Shown: positions 28,044 to 42,243, counted from the first letter of the stretch. The stretch: 64,000 nt of DNA from Pseudomonas aestuarii (GCF_027988105.1 NZ_JAQJZJ010000005.1:310001-374000), one strand, 5' to 3'. The notes: a model not told the origin generated them from the sequence alone. Program-made: numbers and translations.

Positions 28044-28858
28044 TGCTTAAACAACGGATCATTACTGCGTTGGTGTTACTGCCCATCGCCCTGGTCGGCT
28101 TCTTTCTGCTCGAGGGAGCGGCCTTTGCGCTGTTCATCGGCGCCGTGGTCAGCCTGGGAGCCTGGGAGTGGGCGCGTCTGGCCGGTCTGGCTGGGCAGCC
28201 GCAGCGAGTGGCCTATGCCGCTGGCGTTGCTGTATTGCTGTTCGGACTCTATCAGCTGCCAGCACTGGCGCCCTGGCTGTTGCTGCTGGCTGTCGCCTGG
28301 TGGGCGCTGGCCACTGTGCTGGTGATGAGTTATCCGGCCAGTAGCCGCTATTGGACCGGGCTCCCGCGGCGGTTGCTGATCGGCTTGCTGATCCTACTGC
28401 CGGCCTGGCAAGGCCTGGTGTTGTTCAAGCAGTGGCCGCTGGCCAATGGCTTGATTCTGGCGGTGATGGTGCTGGTCTGGGGCGCGGATATCGGTGCCTA
28501 TTTCAGCGGCAAGGCCTTCGGCAAGCGCAAGCTGGCGCCGCGGGTCAGTCCGGGCAAAAGCTGGGAGGGCGTGATTGGTGGTCTGATCACCAGCCTGCTG
28601 ATCACCCTGCTGGTGGGTCTCTATCGGGGCTGGTTCGCCAGTGAGTTGTTGCTGGCGCTGGCGGGTGCGGCGTTGGTGGTGTCGATTTCGGTGGTCGGCG
28701 ATCTGACCGAGAGCATGTTCAAGCGTCAGGCTGGGCTCAAGGACAGCAGCAATCTGCTGCCGGGGCACGGCGGGGTGCTCGATCGGATCGACAGCCTGAC
28801 CGCTGCCATTCCCGTGTTCGCCGTGCTGTTGTGGCTGTCCGGTTGGGGTGCCCTGTGA
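28043..28858 (+). CDS. cdsA: Phosphatidate cytidylyltransferase
   Basis: CdsA (271 aa) makes CDP-diacylglycerol from CTP and phosphatidate at the inner membrane. It has seven or eight hydrophobic segments and the family signature near the C-terminus ([14 protein letters not shown] followed by [10 protein letters not shown]). It is coupled upstream to uppS by 1 bp and downstream to dxr by a GTGA overlap. Confidence 0.97.
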   Translation: MLKQRIITALVLLPIALVGFFLLEGAAFALFIGAVVSLGAWEWARLAGLAGQPQRVAYAAGVAVLLFGLYQLPALAPWLLLLAVAWWALATVLVMSYPASSRYWTGLPRRLLIGLLILLPAWQGLVLFKQWPLANGLILAVMVLVWGADIGAYFSGKAFGKRKLAPRVSPGKSWEGVIGGLITSLLITLLVGLYRGWFASELLLALAGAALVVSISVVGDLTESMFKRQAGLKDSSNLLPGHGGVLDRIDSLTAAIPVFAVLLWLSGWGAL

Positions 28859-30042
28859 GTCATTTGCAACAGATTACGGTGCTTGGTGCCACGGGTTCCA
28901 TCGGCCTCAGTACCCTGGATGTAATCGCCCGGCACCCTGCGCTTTATCAGGTGTTTGCCTTGTCCGGCTTCAGTCGCCTGGTTGAGCTGGAGGCGCTGTG
29001 CATGATTTATCGCCCGCGCTATGCCGTGGTGCCGGATGAGCGCTCGGCGCGCCATCTACAGAGCGGTTTGCATGCGGCGGGCCTGGCGACGCGGGTGCTG
29101 TTCGGCGAGCAGGGTCTATGCGAAGTGGCTGCCCACCCCGAGGTTGATGCGGTAATGGCGGCTATTGTCGGTGCGGCAGGCCTCAAGCCGACGCTGGCGG
29201 CAGTCGAGGCGGGCAAGAAGGTCCTGCTGGCCAACAAGGAGGCGCTGGTGATGTCCGGCGCCCTGTTCATCGACGCGGTGCGGCGCAGCGGTGCGGTCTT
29301 GTTGCCCATCGACAGCGAGCACAATGCGATATTCCAGTGCTTGCCCGGCGATTATGCCCGCGGGCTGGAGCAGGTGGGCGTGCGGCGGATTCTGCTGACT
29401 GCGTCCGGCGGTCCATTCCGCGAAACACCACTGGCGCAGTTGCACGAGGTGTCTCCCGAGCAAGCCTGCGCCCATCCCAACTGGTCGATGGGGCGCAAGA
29501 TATCGGTGGATTCGGCGAGCATGATGAACAAGGGCCTCGAGTTGATCGAGGTCTGCTGGCTGTTCAATGCCAAGCCGGCGCAGGTCGAGGTGGTGATCCA
29601 TCCGCAGAGCGTGATCCACTCGCTGGTCGACTATGTCGATGGTTCGGTGTTGGCGCAATTGGGTAATCCAGACATGCGTACACCCATCAGCCATGCCCTG
29701 GCCTGGCCGCAGCGCATCGATTCGGGCGTGGCGCCACTGGATCTGTTCGCCATCGCCAGGCTGGACTTCCAGGCCCCGGACGAGCAGCGCTTTCCCTGTT
29801 TGCGCTTGGCGCGCGATGCGGCAGAGGCGGGCGGCAGTGTGCCGGCCATGCTCAATGCGGCCAATGAGGTGGCGGTGGCGGCCTTTCTCGAGCGGCGCAT
29901 TCGCTTTCCCGAGATCGCGAGTATCATTGAGGCGGTGCTGAACGCCGAGCCGGGTGTTGCGGTCGAAAGTGTGGAGGCAGTGCTGGCAGCAGATCGTCGA
30001 GCGCGTGAGCTTGCCGGGCAATGGCTTAGCCGTCGTGGTTGA
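28855..30042 (+). CDS. dxr: 1-deoxy-D-xylulose 5-phosphate reductoisomerase
   Basis: DXR (395 aa) commits DXP to the MEP isoprenoid pathway using NADPH. The NADPH loop GATGSIG is at residues 11-17; the metal/substrate motif IDSEHNAI and the [15 protein letters not shown] segment are present. The start is GTG at 28855, overlapping the cdsA stop; an in-frame GTG at 28831 lies inside cdsA and lengthens the protein beyond family norms. With ispD and ispF later in the window, three MEP genes are present. Confidence 0.96.
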   Translation: MSHLQQITVLGATGSIGLSTLDVIARHPALYQVFALSGFSRLVELEALCMIYRPRYAVVPDERSARHLQSGLHAAGLATRVLFGEQGLCEVAAHPEVDAVMAAIVGAAGLKPTLAAVEAGKKVLLANKEALVMSGALFIDAVRRSGAVLLPIDSEHNAIFQCLPGDYARGLEQVGVRRILLTASGGPFRETPLAQLHEVSPEQACAHPNWSMGRKISVDSASMMNKGLELIEVCWLFNAKPAQVEVVIHPQSVIHSLVDYVDGSVLAQLGNPDMRTPISHALAWPQRIDSGVAPLDLFAIARLDFQAPDEQRFPCLRLARDAAEAGGSVPAMLNAANEVAVAAFLERRIRFPEIASIIEAVLNAEPGVAVESVEAVLAADRRARELAGQWLSRRG

Positions 30043-30111
30043 TAAGCGCAAGCCGAGTATCGCGTGCTTGGGCATTAGCTGCGGGCACACCCTCAGTCGC
30101 GGAGAAGCTAG

Positions 30112-31464
30112 ATGAGTGCGCTCTATATGATTGTCGGTACCCTGGTTGCACTCGGGGTGCTGGTTACTTTTCACGAGTTCGGTCACTTCTGGGTGGCGCG
30201 TCGCTGCGGGGTCAAGGTTCTGCGGTTCTCCGTGGGCTTCGGTATGCCGCTGGTGCGCTGGCATGATCGCCAGGGCACCGAATTTGTCATCGCCGCCATT
30301 CCCCTGGGTGGCTACGTCAAGATGCTCGATGAGCGTGAAGGCGATGTGCCATCCGAGCAGCTCGATCGGTCATTCAACCGCAAGAGTGTGCGTCAGCGTA
30401 TTGCCATAGTGGCAGCGGGTCCGGTTGCCAACTTCCTCCTGGCCCTGGTGTTTTTCTGGGCGGTGGCGATGCTCGGCAGCCAGCAGGTGCGCCCGGTCAT
30501 CGGCGCCGTTGGGGTCGGCAGTCTGGCGGCCGATGCCGGGTTGCAGGTGGGGCAGGAAATCGTTGCGGTGAATGGCGAGCCGACCACGGGCTGGGCGGCG
30601 GTCAACCTGCAACTTGTACGGCGCCTGGGTGAAAGTGGCACCTTGGACGTGAATGTCCGCGATCAGGGTTCGACTGCCGATAGTCCGCGGCAAATCGTGT
30701 TGAAAGATTGGCTCAGGGGTGTCGAGGAGCCCAATCCGATTGACGCCCTTGGCATTCGCCCCTGGCGCCCGGCGCTGTTGCCGGTGTTGGCGCAGCTGGA
30801 TCCGCAAGGCCCGGCGCAGGCCGCCGGATTGCAGGTTGGCGACCGTCTGCTGATGCTCGATGGCGAGCCGCTGGATGAATGGCAGCAGCTGGTCGATCGC
30901 GTGCAGGCCATGCCGGCCGAAGCCGTAACCCTGCTGGTCAAACGCGACGGGCGGGAGATAGAAGTGGCCGTGACCCTCGCCGCTCGTGGTGATGGTGAGG
31001 CCCGTCGTGGTTATCTCGGCGCTGGCGTTGCAGGGGTCGAGTGGCCAGCGGAGATGCTTCGTGAGGTCAGTTTCGGGCCGTTGGAGGCCGTGGCTGAAGG
31101 CTTTCGGCGTACCTGGACGATGAGTCTGCTGACCCTCGATTCATTGAAGAAAATGCTGTTTGGCGAGCTCTCGGTAAAAAACTTGAGCGGGCCGATAACC
31201 ATTGCTAAAGTGGCGGGCGCTTCGGCCGAGTCCGGCTTGGGGGATTTTCTCAACTTCCTCGCCTACCTGAGCATAAGTCTGGGGGTTCTCAATTTGTTGC
31301 CAATCCCTGTGCTGGATGGGGGGCATCTGCTGTATTACCTGGTCGAGTGGGTGCGTGGTCGTCCACTGTCGGAGCGGGTGCAGGGTTGGGGGATGCAGAT
31401 TGGTATCAGTTTGGTGGTAGGGGTGATGTTATTGGCCTTGATCAACGACCTGGGTCGTCTGTAA
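30112..31464 (+). CDS. rseP: Site-2 protease RseP (inner membrane zinc protease)
   Basis: RseP (MucP) cleaves the anti-sigma factor (RseA/MucA) within the membrane to release sigma-E/AlgU. The 450-aa protein has the HEFGH zinc motif at H21-E22-H25 in the first membrane helix, two periplasmic PDZ domains (about 125-310) and the LDGGH motif in the C-terminal helices. A GGAGAAG site precedes the ATG. The following gap holds a tandem repeat and a terminator-like hairpin before bamA. Confidence 0.96.
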   Translation: MSALYMIVGTLVALGVLVTFHEFGHFWVARRCGVKVLRFSVGFGMPLVRWHDRQGTEFVIAAIPLGGYVKMLDEREGDVPSEQLDRSFNRKSVRQRIAIVAAGPVANFLLALVFFWAVAMLGSQQVRPVIGAVGVGSLAADAGLQVGQEIVAVNGEPTTGWAAVNLQLVRRLGESGTLDVNVRDQGSTADSPRQIVLKDWLRGVEEPNPIDALGIRPWRPALLPVLAQLDPQGPAQAAGLQVGDRLLMLDGEPLDEWQQLVDRVQAMPAEAVTLLVKRDGREIEVAVTLAARGDGEARRGYLGAGVAGVEWPAEMLREVSFGPLEAVAEGFRRTWTMSLLTLDSLKKMLFGELSVKNLSGPITIAKVAGASAESGLGDFLNFLAYLSISLGVLNLLPIPVLDGGHLLYYLVEWVRGRPLSERVQGWGMQIGISLVVGVMLLALINDLGRL

Positions 31465-31469
31465 GCCGT

Positions 31470-31499
31470 TACTGAATTACAAAGCTACTGAATTACAAA
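31470..31499. repeat. Tandem 14-bp direct repeat ahead of bamA
   Basis: TACTGAATTACAAA occurs at 31470-31483 and again at 31486-31499, a 16-bp period. It begins 6 bp after the rseP stop and abuts a terminator-like hairpin. It is AT-rich against a GC-rich background. Confidence 0.85.
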
Positions 31500-31500
31500 A

Positions 31501-31526
31501 CTGTCGCCTTGGGCGGCAGATTTTTT
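31501..31526 (+). terminator. Terminator-like hairpin between rseP and bamA
   Basis: CTGTCGCC (31501-31508) pairs with GGCGGCAG (31512-31519), allowing one G-U pair, with a TTG loop and a following run of six T (31521-31526). It lies 37 bp after rseP and 30 bp before the bamA start codon. It could end or attenuate transcription entering bamA, which would then need its own promoter; none was recognised in the short gap. Confidence 0.7.
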
Positions 31527-31555
31527 ATCGTCAGTTGGAAATAAGAAAGGACTTC

Positions 31556-33916
31556 ATGAAACGTCTGCTGCTACCTGCGGTGCTTGCCGCATTGATGATC
31601 GCCGAAGTTCACGCCGAGTCCTTCACCATCTCCGATATTCGCGTCAATGGCCTGCAGCGTGTGTCTGCGGGCAGCGTATTCGGTGCCTTGCCGCTCAATG
31701 TTGGCGAAGAAGCCGATGATCGCGCGTTGGTTGAAGCGACTCGTGGCCTGTTCAAGACCGGTTTCTTCCAGGACATCCAGCTCGGTCGAGATGGTGACGT
31801 GCTGGTGATTACCGTGGTGGAACGGCCATCGATTTCCGGCATCGAGATCGACGGTAACAAGGCCATCAGCAGCGAAGACCTGCTCAAGGGACTGAATCAG
31901 TCCGGTTTGGCCGAGGGCGAGATTTTCCAGCGTGCGACCCTCGAGGGTGTGCGCAACGAACTCCAGCGCCAATATGTGGCCCAGGGGCGTTATTCGGCCG
32001 AAATCGAAACCGAAGTGATCCCGCAACCGCGCAACCGCGTGGCGCTGAAGATCAACATCAACGAAGGTACGGTCGCCGCCATCCAGCACATCAACGTGGT
32101 GGGCAACAGCGTCTTCGCCGATGAGGACCTGATCGATCTGTTCGAGCTGAAGACCAGCAACTGGCTGTCGTTCTTCCGCAATGACGACAAGTACGCTCGC
32201 GAAAAGCTCTCCGGTGACCTGGAGCGTCTGCGTTCCTACTACCTGGATCGCGGCTACATCAATATGGATATCTCCTCGACCCAGGTCTCCATTACCCCGG
32301 ACAAGAAGCACGTCTATATCACTGTCAACGTCGATGAAGGCCAGAAGTTCAGCGTGCGTGAGGTGAAACTCTCCGGTGACTTGAAAGTGCCGGAAGAAGA
32401 CATCCGCTCGTTACTGCTGGTCAAGGAAGGTCAGGTGTTCTCGCGCAAGGTGATGACCACCACCTCCGAGCTGATCACCCGCCGCCTGGGTAACGAGGGT
32501 TACACCTTCGCCAACGTCAACGGTGTGCCGCAAGCGCATGCTGAGGACAACACGGTATCCATCACCTTCGTCATCGATCCAGGCAAGCGTGCCTATGTCA
32601 ACCGCATCAACTTCCGTGGCAATACCAAGTCGGAAGATGAAGTGCTGCGTCGCGAAATGCGCCAGATCGAAGGCGGCTGGGCTTCGACTTATCTGATCGA
32701 TCAGTCGAAAACCCGTCTGGAGCGCCTGGGCTTCTTCAAGGAAGTCAACGTCGAAACGCCGCAGGTGCCGGGCACCGACGACCAGATCGACGTCAACTAC
32801 AGCGTTGAAGAGCAGGCCTCCGGTTCGATCACCGCCAGCGTCGGTTTTGCCCAGAACGCCGGTTTGATCCTCGGCGGTTCGATCACCCAGAACAACTTCC
32901 TCGGTACGGGTAACAAGGTCAGCGTCGGCTTGACCCGCAGCGAATACCAGGAACGCTACAACTTCGGTTTCGTTGACCCCTACTGGACTGCCGATGGCGT
33001 CAGTCTGGGTTACAACGCCTTCTACCGCACCACCGACTACGACGAACTCGACACCAATGTGTCCAGCTATGCGGTGGACAGTTATGGCGCCGGCGCCAGC
33101 ATCGGTTATCCGATCAGCGAGACCGCGCGCCTCACCTACGGCCTGACCGTGCAGCAGGATGACATCAGCACCGGCGTCTACACGGTCGATGAAATCTTCG
33201 ATTTCCTTGAACAGGAAGGCGACAGCTACCTGAACCTCAAAGCCTCGGTGGGCTGGTCGGAATCGACCCTCAACCGCGGCGTGATGGCCACCCGTGGCCA
33301 TTCCCAGAGCCTTGTACTGGAAACCACGGTGCCGGGCAGCGACCTGTCGTTCTACAAGATCGACTACCGGGGCCAGGTGTTCAAGCCGCTGAGCGACAGC
33401 TACGCCCTGCGCTTCCACACCCAGTTGGGCTATGGCGACAGCTACGGCTCGACTGAAGAGCTGCCGTTCTACGAGCACTACTACGCCGGCGGGTTCGGCT
33501 CGGTGCGCGGCTTCGAGGACAGCAGTCTGGGTCCGCGCAGCACACCAAGTACAGGCGCCAATCCGGGTACCGCGCTCGATCCCGATCAGGATCCGTTGCC
33601 GTTCGGTGGTAATGTGCTGATCCAGGGCGGCGTCGAGCTGCTGTTTCCGATGCCGTTCGTCAAGGATCAGCGCTCCCTGCGTACCGCGCTGTTCTGGGAT
33701 GTGGGCAATGTGTTCGACACCAACTGCAGTGCCAGCCAGAAAGCTGTTAGCGACAGCTGCAGCCTGGATGCCGGCAGCCTCGCCAGCTCGGTGGGTGTAG
33801 GCCTGACCTGGATCACTGCGCTGGGCCCGTTGAGTTTCAGCCTGGCCATGCCGATCGTCAAACCGGACGATGCCGATACCCAGATCTTCCAGTTCTCCCT
33901 CGGTCAGACGTTCTAA
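31556..33916 (+). CDS. bamA: Outer membrane protein assembly factor BamA
   Basis: BamA (786 aa) inserts beta-barrel proteins into the outer membrane. The signal peptide spans residues 1-20 (cleavage VHA/ESF), followed by five POTRA domains (to about 420) and a C-terminal 16-strand barrel, with the loop 6 VRGF motif in GGFGSVRGFEDS. The chain ends in an aromatic residue (LGQTF), as expected for barrel recognition. Start MKRLLL follows an AGAAAGGA site; the frame to 31535 adds residues before the signal peptide and is rejected. Confidence 0.97.
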   Translation: MKRLLLPAVLAALMIAEVHAESFTISDIRVNGLQRVSAGSVFGALPLNVGEEADDRALVEATRGLFKTGFFQDIQLGRDGDVLVITVVERPSISGIEIDGNKAISSEDLLKGLNQSGLAEGEIFQRATLEGVRNELQRQYVAQGRYSAEIETEVIPQPRNRVALKININEGTVAAIQHINVVGNSVFADEDLIDLFELKTSNWLSFFRNDDKYAREKLSGDLERLRSYYLDRGYINMDISSTQVSITPDKKHVYITVNVDEGQKFSVREVKLSGDLKVPEEDIRSLLLVKEGQVFSRKVMTTTSELITRRLGNEGYTFANVNGVPQAHAEDNTVSITFVIDPGKRAYVNRINFRGNTKSEDEVLRREMRQIEGGWASTYLIDQSKTRLERLGFFKEVNVETPQVPGTDDQIDVNYSVEEQASGSITASVGFAQNAGLILGGSITQNNFLGTGNKVSVGLTRSEYQERYNFGFVDPYWTADGVSLGYNAFYRTTDYDELDTNVSSYAVDSYGAGASIGYPISETARLTYGLTVQQDDISTGVYTVDEIFDFLEQEGDSYLNLKASVGWSESTLNRGVMATRGHSQSLVLETTVPGSDLSFYKIDYRGQVFKPLSDSYALRFHTQLGYGDSYGSTEELPFYEHYYAGGFGSVRGFEDSSLGPRSTPSTGANPGTALDPDQDPLPFGGNVLIQGGVELLFPMPFVKDQRSLRTALFWDVGNVFDTNCSASQKAVSDSCSLDAGSLASSVGVGLTWITALGPLSFSLAMPIVKPDDADTQIFQFSLGQTF

Positions 33917-33963
33917 GCGGCTGATTATCGAACAACGACAACAGTTTTTGCAGGAGTTGCACC

Positions 33964-34467
33964 GTGCGTAAGTTGACTCAACTGGTTCTGTTAAGCATGG
34001 CCTTGCTGGCGACCCCAGCATTCGCCGAAATGAAAATAGCGGTACTCAATTACCAGATGGCCCTGCTCGAGTCCGATGCGGCCAAGCGCTATGCCGTCGA
34101 TGCCGAGAAGAAGTTCGGTCCGCAACTGAACAAGCTCAAGACCCTGGAAAGCGATGCCAAGCGCATTCAGGATCGCATTGTAAAAGACGGCAGCAAGATG
34201 CAGACCGCCGAGCGTGAACGTCTCGAGCTGGAATTCAAGCAGAAGGCCCGCGATTTCCAGTTCCAGTCCAAGGAACTGAACGAGTCCAAGGCCGTTGCCG
34301 ATCGCGAGATGCTGAAAAAGCTCAAGCCGAACCTGGATAAGGCCGTGGAAGAAGTGATCAAGAAAGGCAGCTTCGACCTGGTACTCGAGCGCGGTGCGGT
34401 GATCGATGTCAAACCTCAGTTCGACATCACGCTGCAAGTCATCGAGCGCATGAATCAGCTGCGCTGA
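33964..34467 (+). CDS. skp: Periplasmic chaperone Skp (OmpH/HlpA)
   Basis: Skp (167 aa) holds unfolded outer membrane proteins in the periplasm. It has a signal peptide (residues 1-21, cleavage AFA/EMK) and a highly charged helical mature part that forms the coiled-coil tentacles. The GTG start has a CAGGAG site. Its position directly after bamA and before lpxD is the conserved gammaproteobacterial order. Confidence 0.95.
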   Translation: MRKLTQLVLLSMALLATPAFAEMKIAVLNYQMALLESDAAKRYAVDAEKKFGPQLNKLKTLESDAKRIQDRIVKDGSKMQTAERERLELEFKQKARDFQFQSKELNESKAVADREMLKKLKPNLDKAVEEVIKKGSFDLVLERGAVIDVKPQFDITLQVIERMNQLR

Positions 34468-34469
34468 TC

Positions 34470-35528
34470 ATGCAGGCTCCAGCTTTTACCCTCAGCCAGC
34501 TTGCCGAGCGTCTGGGCGCCACCTTGCGTGGCGCCGCTGACCAGCTGATCAGTGGCCTGGCCACCTTGCAGGAGGCCGGTCCAGATCAGCTGAGCTTTCT
34601 GGCCAATCCGCAATACCGCAAATACCTGTCCGATTGTCGTGCCGGTGCGGTCTTGCTGACCGCCGCCGATGCCGACAGCTACAGCGGTAACGCCTTGGTG
34701 GTCGCCAACCCCTATCTGGCTTATGCGCAGCTCTCCCATCTGTTCGATCGCAAGCCGCAGGCGGCTGCCGGTGTGCATGCAACCGCATGGGTTGCCGATG
34801 ATGCGCAGGTGGATACCAGTGCCAGTGTCGGTGCCTACGCGGTGATCGAGGGTGGTGCGCGGATCGGCGCCGGGGTCACCGTCGGCGCGCATTGCGTGAT
34901 TGGTGCGCGCTCACTGATCGGTGAGGGCGGTTGGCTCGCGCCGAGGGTCACCCTGTATCACGATGTGCGCATCGGCAAGCGGGTGGTGATCCAGTCGGGG
35001 GCGGTGATCGGTGGCGAGGGCTTCGGCTTTGCCAACGAGAAGGGTGTCTGGCAAAAGATTGCGCAGATCGGTGGCGTGGTGATCGGCGACGACGTCGAAA
35101 TCGGCGCCAATACCACCATAGATCGTGGTGCCTTGGCCGATACGCTAATCGGTAACGGCGTCAAGCTGGACAACCAGATCATGATCGCGCACAACGTGCA
35201 GATCGGCGACAACACGGCCATGGCCGGTTGTGCGGGAATTTCCGGCAGCACCAAAATTGGCAAGAACTGCATGATCGCCGGTGGCGTCGGCATGGTCGGG
35301 CACATCGAAGTCTGCGACGGCGTCTTCGTCACGGGTATGACCATGGTGACCCGCTCGATCACCGAACCGGGTTCTTATTCTTCCGGTACTGCCATGCAGC
35401 CTGCGGGCGAGTGGCGCAAGAGTGCGGCACGAATTCGTCAGTTGGATGACATGGCGCGGCGACTGCAACAGTTGGAAAAACAACTGGCTGCCGTGACCTC
35501 CAGCGGGAACGCCTCATCTGATGCTTGA
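34470..35528 (+). CDS. lpxD: UDP-3-O-(3-hydroxyacyl)glucosamine N-acyltransferase
   Basis: LpxD (352 aa) adds the N-linked hydroxyacyl chain in lipid A synthesis. The N-terminal domain (about 1-100) precedes a hexapeptide-repeat left-handed beta-helix (about 105-310; [19 protein letters not shown] contains the catalytic His region) and a C-terminal helix (about 320-345). It starts 2 bp after the skp stop codon. The lpxD-fabZ-lpxA-lpxB order is canonical. Confidence 0.97.
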   Translation: MQAPAFTLSQLAERLGATLRGAADQLISGLATLQEAGPDQLSFLANPQYRKYLSDCRAGAVLLTAADADSYSGNALVVANPYLAYAQLSHLFDRKPQAAAGVHATAWVADDAQVDTSASVGAYAVIEGGARIGAGVTVGAHCVIGARSLIGEGGWLAPRVTLYHDVRIGKRVVIQSGAVIGGEGFGFANEKGVWQKIAQIGGVVIGDDVEIGANTTIDRGALADTLIGNGVKLDNQIMIAHNVQIGDNTAMAGCAGISGSTKIGKNCMIAGGVGMVGHIEVCDGVFVTGMTMVTRSITEPGSYSSGTAMQPAGEWRKSAARIRQLDDMARRLQQLEKQLAAVTSSGNASSDA

Positions 35529-35575
35529 GCCGGTTCTACCGCGCTCCTCTCTTTTTATTACAGGCTTCTCTGGAC

Positions 35576-36016
35576 ATGATGGACATCAACGAAATACGTG
35601 AGTACCTGCCGCATCGTTACCCGTTCCTGCTAGTCGATCGGGTGGTGGATCTGGATGTAGAGGGCAAGTGTATTCGTGCCCACAAGAATGTCAGTATCAA
35701 TGAGCCTTTCTTCAACGGGCACTTTCCCCAGCACCCGATCATGCCCGGCGTGTTGATCATTGAGGCGATGGCCCAGGCGGCCGGCATACTGGGCTTCAAG
35801 ATGATGGGCTTGAAGCCCACCGACGGTACCCTGTATTACTTCGTCGGCTCGGACAAGCTGCGCTTTCGTCAGCCGGTGGTGCCGGGGGATCAATTGATCC
35901 TCGAGGCCCGCCACCTGAGTAACAAGCGCAGCATCTGGAAATTCGAATGCAGGGCCAGTGTCGACGGCAAGGAAGTATGCTCGGCTGAAATCATCTGTGC
36001 GGAACGCAAACTATGA
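35576..36016 (+). CDS. fabZ: 3-hydroxyacyl-ACP dehydratase FabZ
   Basis: FabZ (146 aa) dehydrates 3-hydroxyacyl-ACP in fatty acid elongation and competes with LpxA/LpxD for hydroxyacyl-ACP. Catalytic H49 lies in NGHFPQHP and E63 in LIIEAMAQ of the hot-dog fold. Start [17 protein letters not shown] is the Pseudomonas N-terminus; the frame extends back to 35525 inside lpxD but is not family-like. The second Met (35579) is an alternative. It overlaps lpxA by ATGA. Confidence 0.96.
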   Translation: MMDINEIREYLPHRYPFLLVDRVVDLDVEGKCIRAHKNVSINEPFFNGHFPQHPIMPGVLIIEAMAQAAGILGFKMMGLKPTDGTLYYFVGSDKLRFRQPVVPGDQLILEARHLSNKRSIWKFECRASVDGKEVCSAEIICAERKL

Positions 36017-36789
36017 GTTTGATTGACCCTCGCGCCATCATCGATCCTTCTGCCAAGCTGGCTGACGACGTTGTCGTCGGCCCCTGGTCGATCATTGGGC
36101 CCGATGTGGAGATTGGTGAGGGTACAGTGCTTGGGCCTAATGTGATCATCAAAGGGCCAACCAGAATTGGTAAGCACAATCGCGTCTATCAGTTTTCATC
36201 GCTGGGCGAAGATACGCCGGATCGCAAGTACAAGGGTGAGCCCACGCGCCTGGTGATTGGCGATCACAATATCATTCGTGAAGGTGTGACCATGCACCGG
36301 GGCACCATCCAGGATCGTGACGAAACCACCGTGGGCGACCACAACTTGATCATGGCCTATGCGCACATCGGCCATGACAGTGTGATCGGCAACCATTGCA
36401 TCCTGGTCAATAACACCGCACTGGCAGGCCACGTGCACATCGACGACTGGGCGATTCTGTCCGGTTACACCTTGGTCCACCAGTTCTGCCATATCGGCGC
36501 GCACAGCTTTGCCGGCATGGGCACTGCAATTGGCAAGGATGTACCGGCCTATGTCACGGTTTCCGGCAATCCGGCGGAAGCGCGCAGCATGAATTTCGAA
36601 GGCTTGCGCCGTCGTGGTTTCACTGCCGAGTCGATCCAGGCGCTGCGCCGCGCCTACAAGACAGTCTATCGCCAGGGCTTGACCATCGAAGAAGCCTTGG
36701 TGGAGTTGGCGGAACCTTCCCTGCAGTTTCCTGAAGTCGCGGTGTTCCGCGATTCGATCCAGGCGTCCAAACGCGGCATCACCCGCTAG
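36013..36789 (+). CDS. lpxA: UDP-N-acetylglucosamine acyltransferase
   Basis: LpxA (258 aa) performs the first step of lipid A synthesis, O-acylating UDP-GlcNAc with a hydroxyacyl-ACP. The hexapeptide beta-helix spans residues about 1-190; the catalytic base is H121 in [12 protein letters not shown] helical C-terminal domain follows. It is translationally coupled to fabZ (ATGA) and lies 3 bp before lpxB. Confidence 0.97.
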   Translation: MSLIDPRAIIDPSAKLADDVVVGPWSIIGPDVEIGEGTVLGPNVIIKGPTRIGKHNRVYQFSSLGEDTPDRKYKGEPTRLVIGDHNIIREGVTMHRGTIQDRDETTVGDHNLIMAYAHIGHDSVIGNHCILVNNTALAGHVHIDDWAILSGYTLVHQFCHIGAHSFAGMGTAIGKDVPAYVTVSGNPAEARSMNFEGLRRRGFTAESIQALRRAYKTVYRQGLTIEEALVELAEPSLQFPEVAVFRDSIQASKRGITR

Positions 36790-36792
36790 CCC

Positions 36793-37926
36793 ATGACGGA
36801 TCTATTGCGCGTCGCGCTGGTGGCTGGCGAAGCCTCGGGCGACATTCTCGGTGCCGGGTTGATGCAGGCCTTGAAGGCCCGCCATCCACAAATCGAATTC
36901 ATTGGTGTCGGCGGTCCGCGCATGCAGGCCGAGGGCCTGAATCCCTATTTCCCCATGGAACGCTTGGCGGTGATGGGCCTGGTCGAAGTGCTCGGCCGGT
37001 TGCCTGAGTTGCTGTTGCGGCGCCGGCGCTTGATCAGGACCCTGATCGACGCCAAGCCGGACGTGTTCATCGGCATCGATGCGCCGGATTTCAACCTGGG
37101 CCTCGAACTCACATTGCGCCGCGCCGGGATCAAAACCGTGCATTACGTCAGTCCCTCCGTCTGGGCCTGGCGGCAGAAACGCGTGTTGAAGATCCGTGAC
37201 GCCTGCGACCTGATGCTGACCTTGTTTCCGTTCGAGGCGCAGTTCTATGACGCCCATCAAGTGCCAGTGCGTTTTGTCGGTCATCCCCTGGCCGACGCCA
37301 TTCCCTTGCAGGCTGACCGGGTCGCGGCGCGTGTGGCTCTGGACTTGCCGCAGGACAGTGCCGTGGTAGCGCTGCTGCCGGGCAGTCGGGGCGGTGAGGT
37401 GGCGCGTCTGGGGGCGCTGTTTCTCGATGCGGCGGTGCGTCTGCGGACTCTGCGTCCGGGCATTCGTTTCGTCGTGCCGTGCGCCAGTCCCGAGCGCCGC
37501 GTGCAGTTGGAGCAGCTGCTGGTCGGGCGTGACTTGCCCCTGACCCTGCTCGATGGTCGCTCCCACGATGCCCTGGCAGCCTGCGATGCGGTGCTCATCG
37601 CCTCGGGTACGGCCACTCTGGAAGCCCTGCTGTACAAGCGGCCAATGGTGGTGGCCTACAAGGTCGCGTCACTGACCTACCTGATTCTCAAGCGGCTGGT
37701 CAGCAGTGCCTATATCTCCCTGCCCAACTTGTTGGCCGAGCGTATGTTGGTGCCCGAACTGATTCAGGATGCGGCCACCCCGGAGGCCCTGGCCCAGGCG
37801 TTGGCGCCGCTGCTCAATGACGGCGAGGTGCAGACCGAGGGGTTCGATGTGATTCATCGTGCCCTGCGCCGTGATGCCTCGGCCCAGGCGGCCGACGCCG
37901 TGCTCAAGCTGATGGGCCAGGCCTGA
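36793..37926 (+). CDS. lpxB: Lipid A disaccharide synthase
   Basis: LpxB (377 aa) joins UDP-diacylglucosamine and lipid X to form the lipid A disaccharide at the membrane face. The family GT19 features include [12 protein letters not shown] near the N-terminus, [19 protein letters not shown] and the [10 protein letters not shown] nucleotide loop. The stop shares one base with the rnhB start (TGATG). Confidence 0.97.
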   Translation: MTDLLRVALVAGEASGDILGAGLMQALKARHPQIEFIGVGGPRMQAEGLNPYFPMERLAVMGLVEVLGRLPELLLRRRRLIRTLIDAKPDVFIGIDAPDFNLGLELTLRRAGIKTVHYVSPSVWAWRQKRVLKIRDACDLMLTLFPFEAQFYDAHQVPVRFVGHPLADAIPLQADRVAARVALDLPQDSAVVALLPGSRGGEVARLGALFLDAAVRLRTLRPGIRFVVPCASPERRVQLEQLLVGRDLPLTLLDGRSHDALAACDAVLIASGTATLEALLYKRPMVVAYKVASLTYLILKRLVSSAYISLPNLLAERMLVPELIQDAATPEALAQALAPLLNDGEVQTEGFDVIHRALRRDASAQAADAVLKLMGQA

Positions 37927-38522
37927 TGCAGTTGGGTCTGGACTTCAGTCAGGTGCAGGAGCTGGTTGCCGGTGTCGACGAGGTCGGCCGTGGCCCCTTG
38001 TGCGGCGCTGTGGTGACCGCCGCGGTGATCCTCGATCCGTTGCGGCCGATTCAGGGGCTGAATGATTCGAAGAAACTCAGCGCCGCGCGGCGCGAGCAGC
38101 TCTTCGACGAAATCTGCGAGAAAGCCCTGGCCTGGTGCATTGCACGCGCCGAGGTGGAGGAAATCGACCGCCTGAACATCCTCCACGCGACCATGCTAGC
38201 CATGCAGCGCGCGGTCGAAGGCTTGAGTGTCGTACCCCGGCTGGCGCTGATCGACGGCAATCGCTGCCCGGTCCTACAGGTTCCGAGTGCGGCGGTGGTC
38301 AAGGGCGACAGCCAGGTTCCGGCGATCGCCGCCGCCTCGATCCTGGCCAAGGTTAGCCGCGATCGCGAGATGCAGCTGCTCGATGCGCAGTACCCCGGTT
38401 ACGGCATCGGCGGACACAAGGGCTATCCCACGGCGGTGCACCTGGAAGCCCTGCGCCGCCTGGGCCCAACGCCGATTCACCGGCGCTCGTTTGCCCCGGT
38501 GCGTGCGCTGCTGGGCGACTGA
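37926..38522 (+). CDS. rnhB: Ribonuclease HII
   Basis: RNase HII (198 aa) cleaves RNA in RNA/DNA hybrids, including single ribonucleotides. The catalytic acidic pair is D18-E19 in [12 protein letters not shown], and a second acidic cluster lies further along (LALIDGN). KVSRDREM and GGHKGYPT are conserved. It is coupled to lpxB; a 119-bp gap with a possible dnaE promoter follows. Confidence 0.96.
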   Translation: MQLGLDFSQVQELVAGVDEVGRGPLCGAVVTAAVILDPLRPIQGLNDSKKLSAARREQLFDEICEKALAWCIARAEVEEIDRLNILHATMLAMQRAVEGLSVVPRLALIDGNRCPVLQVPSAAVVKGDSQVPAIAAASILAKVSRDREMQLLDAQYPGYGIGGHKGYPTAVHLEALRRLGPTPIHRRSFAPVRALLGD

Positions 38523-38573
38523 GGCAGCGCCCGCCGCCTCTAAACCACCGGTATATAGCATGTGGCGTGCAGC

Positions 38574-38604
38574 TTGCTGCTTGCTGCGGCGAAGGCTGTA
38601 CAAT
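38574..38604 (+). promoter_or_regulatory. Possible dnaE promoter
   Basis: TACAAT at 38599-38604 is a good -10 about 38 bp before the dnaE ATG; the nearest -35-like TTGCTG (38574-38579) is 19 bp upstream, at the edge of allowed spacing. The -35 falls in a GCTTGCTGCTTGCTG repeat, so it may be coincidental. Confidence 0.3.
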
Positions 38605-38641
38605 CCCCATCCTGTCGTTTTGTGTTTGCTATAGGACTGTC

Positions 38642-42160
<3,519 letters not shown>

Positions 42161-42220
42161 TTTGTGAAGCCCCGGCTTCATGTGTTGGTTGCGGCACCCG
42201 TGGGTGGGATTGTGAGGAAA

Positions 42221-42243
42221 TCACCGGTTTGCGGTGACTTTTA
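42221..42243 (+). terminator. Weak terminator-like hairpin after dnaE
   Basis: TCACCG (42221-42226) and CGGTGA (42232-42237) form a 6-bp stem, followed by CTTTTAT. It lies 61 bp after the dnaE stop codon and 103 bp before accA. The short stem makes termination uncertain. Confidence 0.4.
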
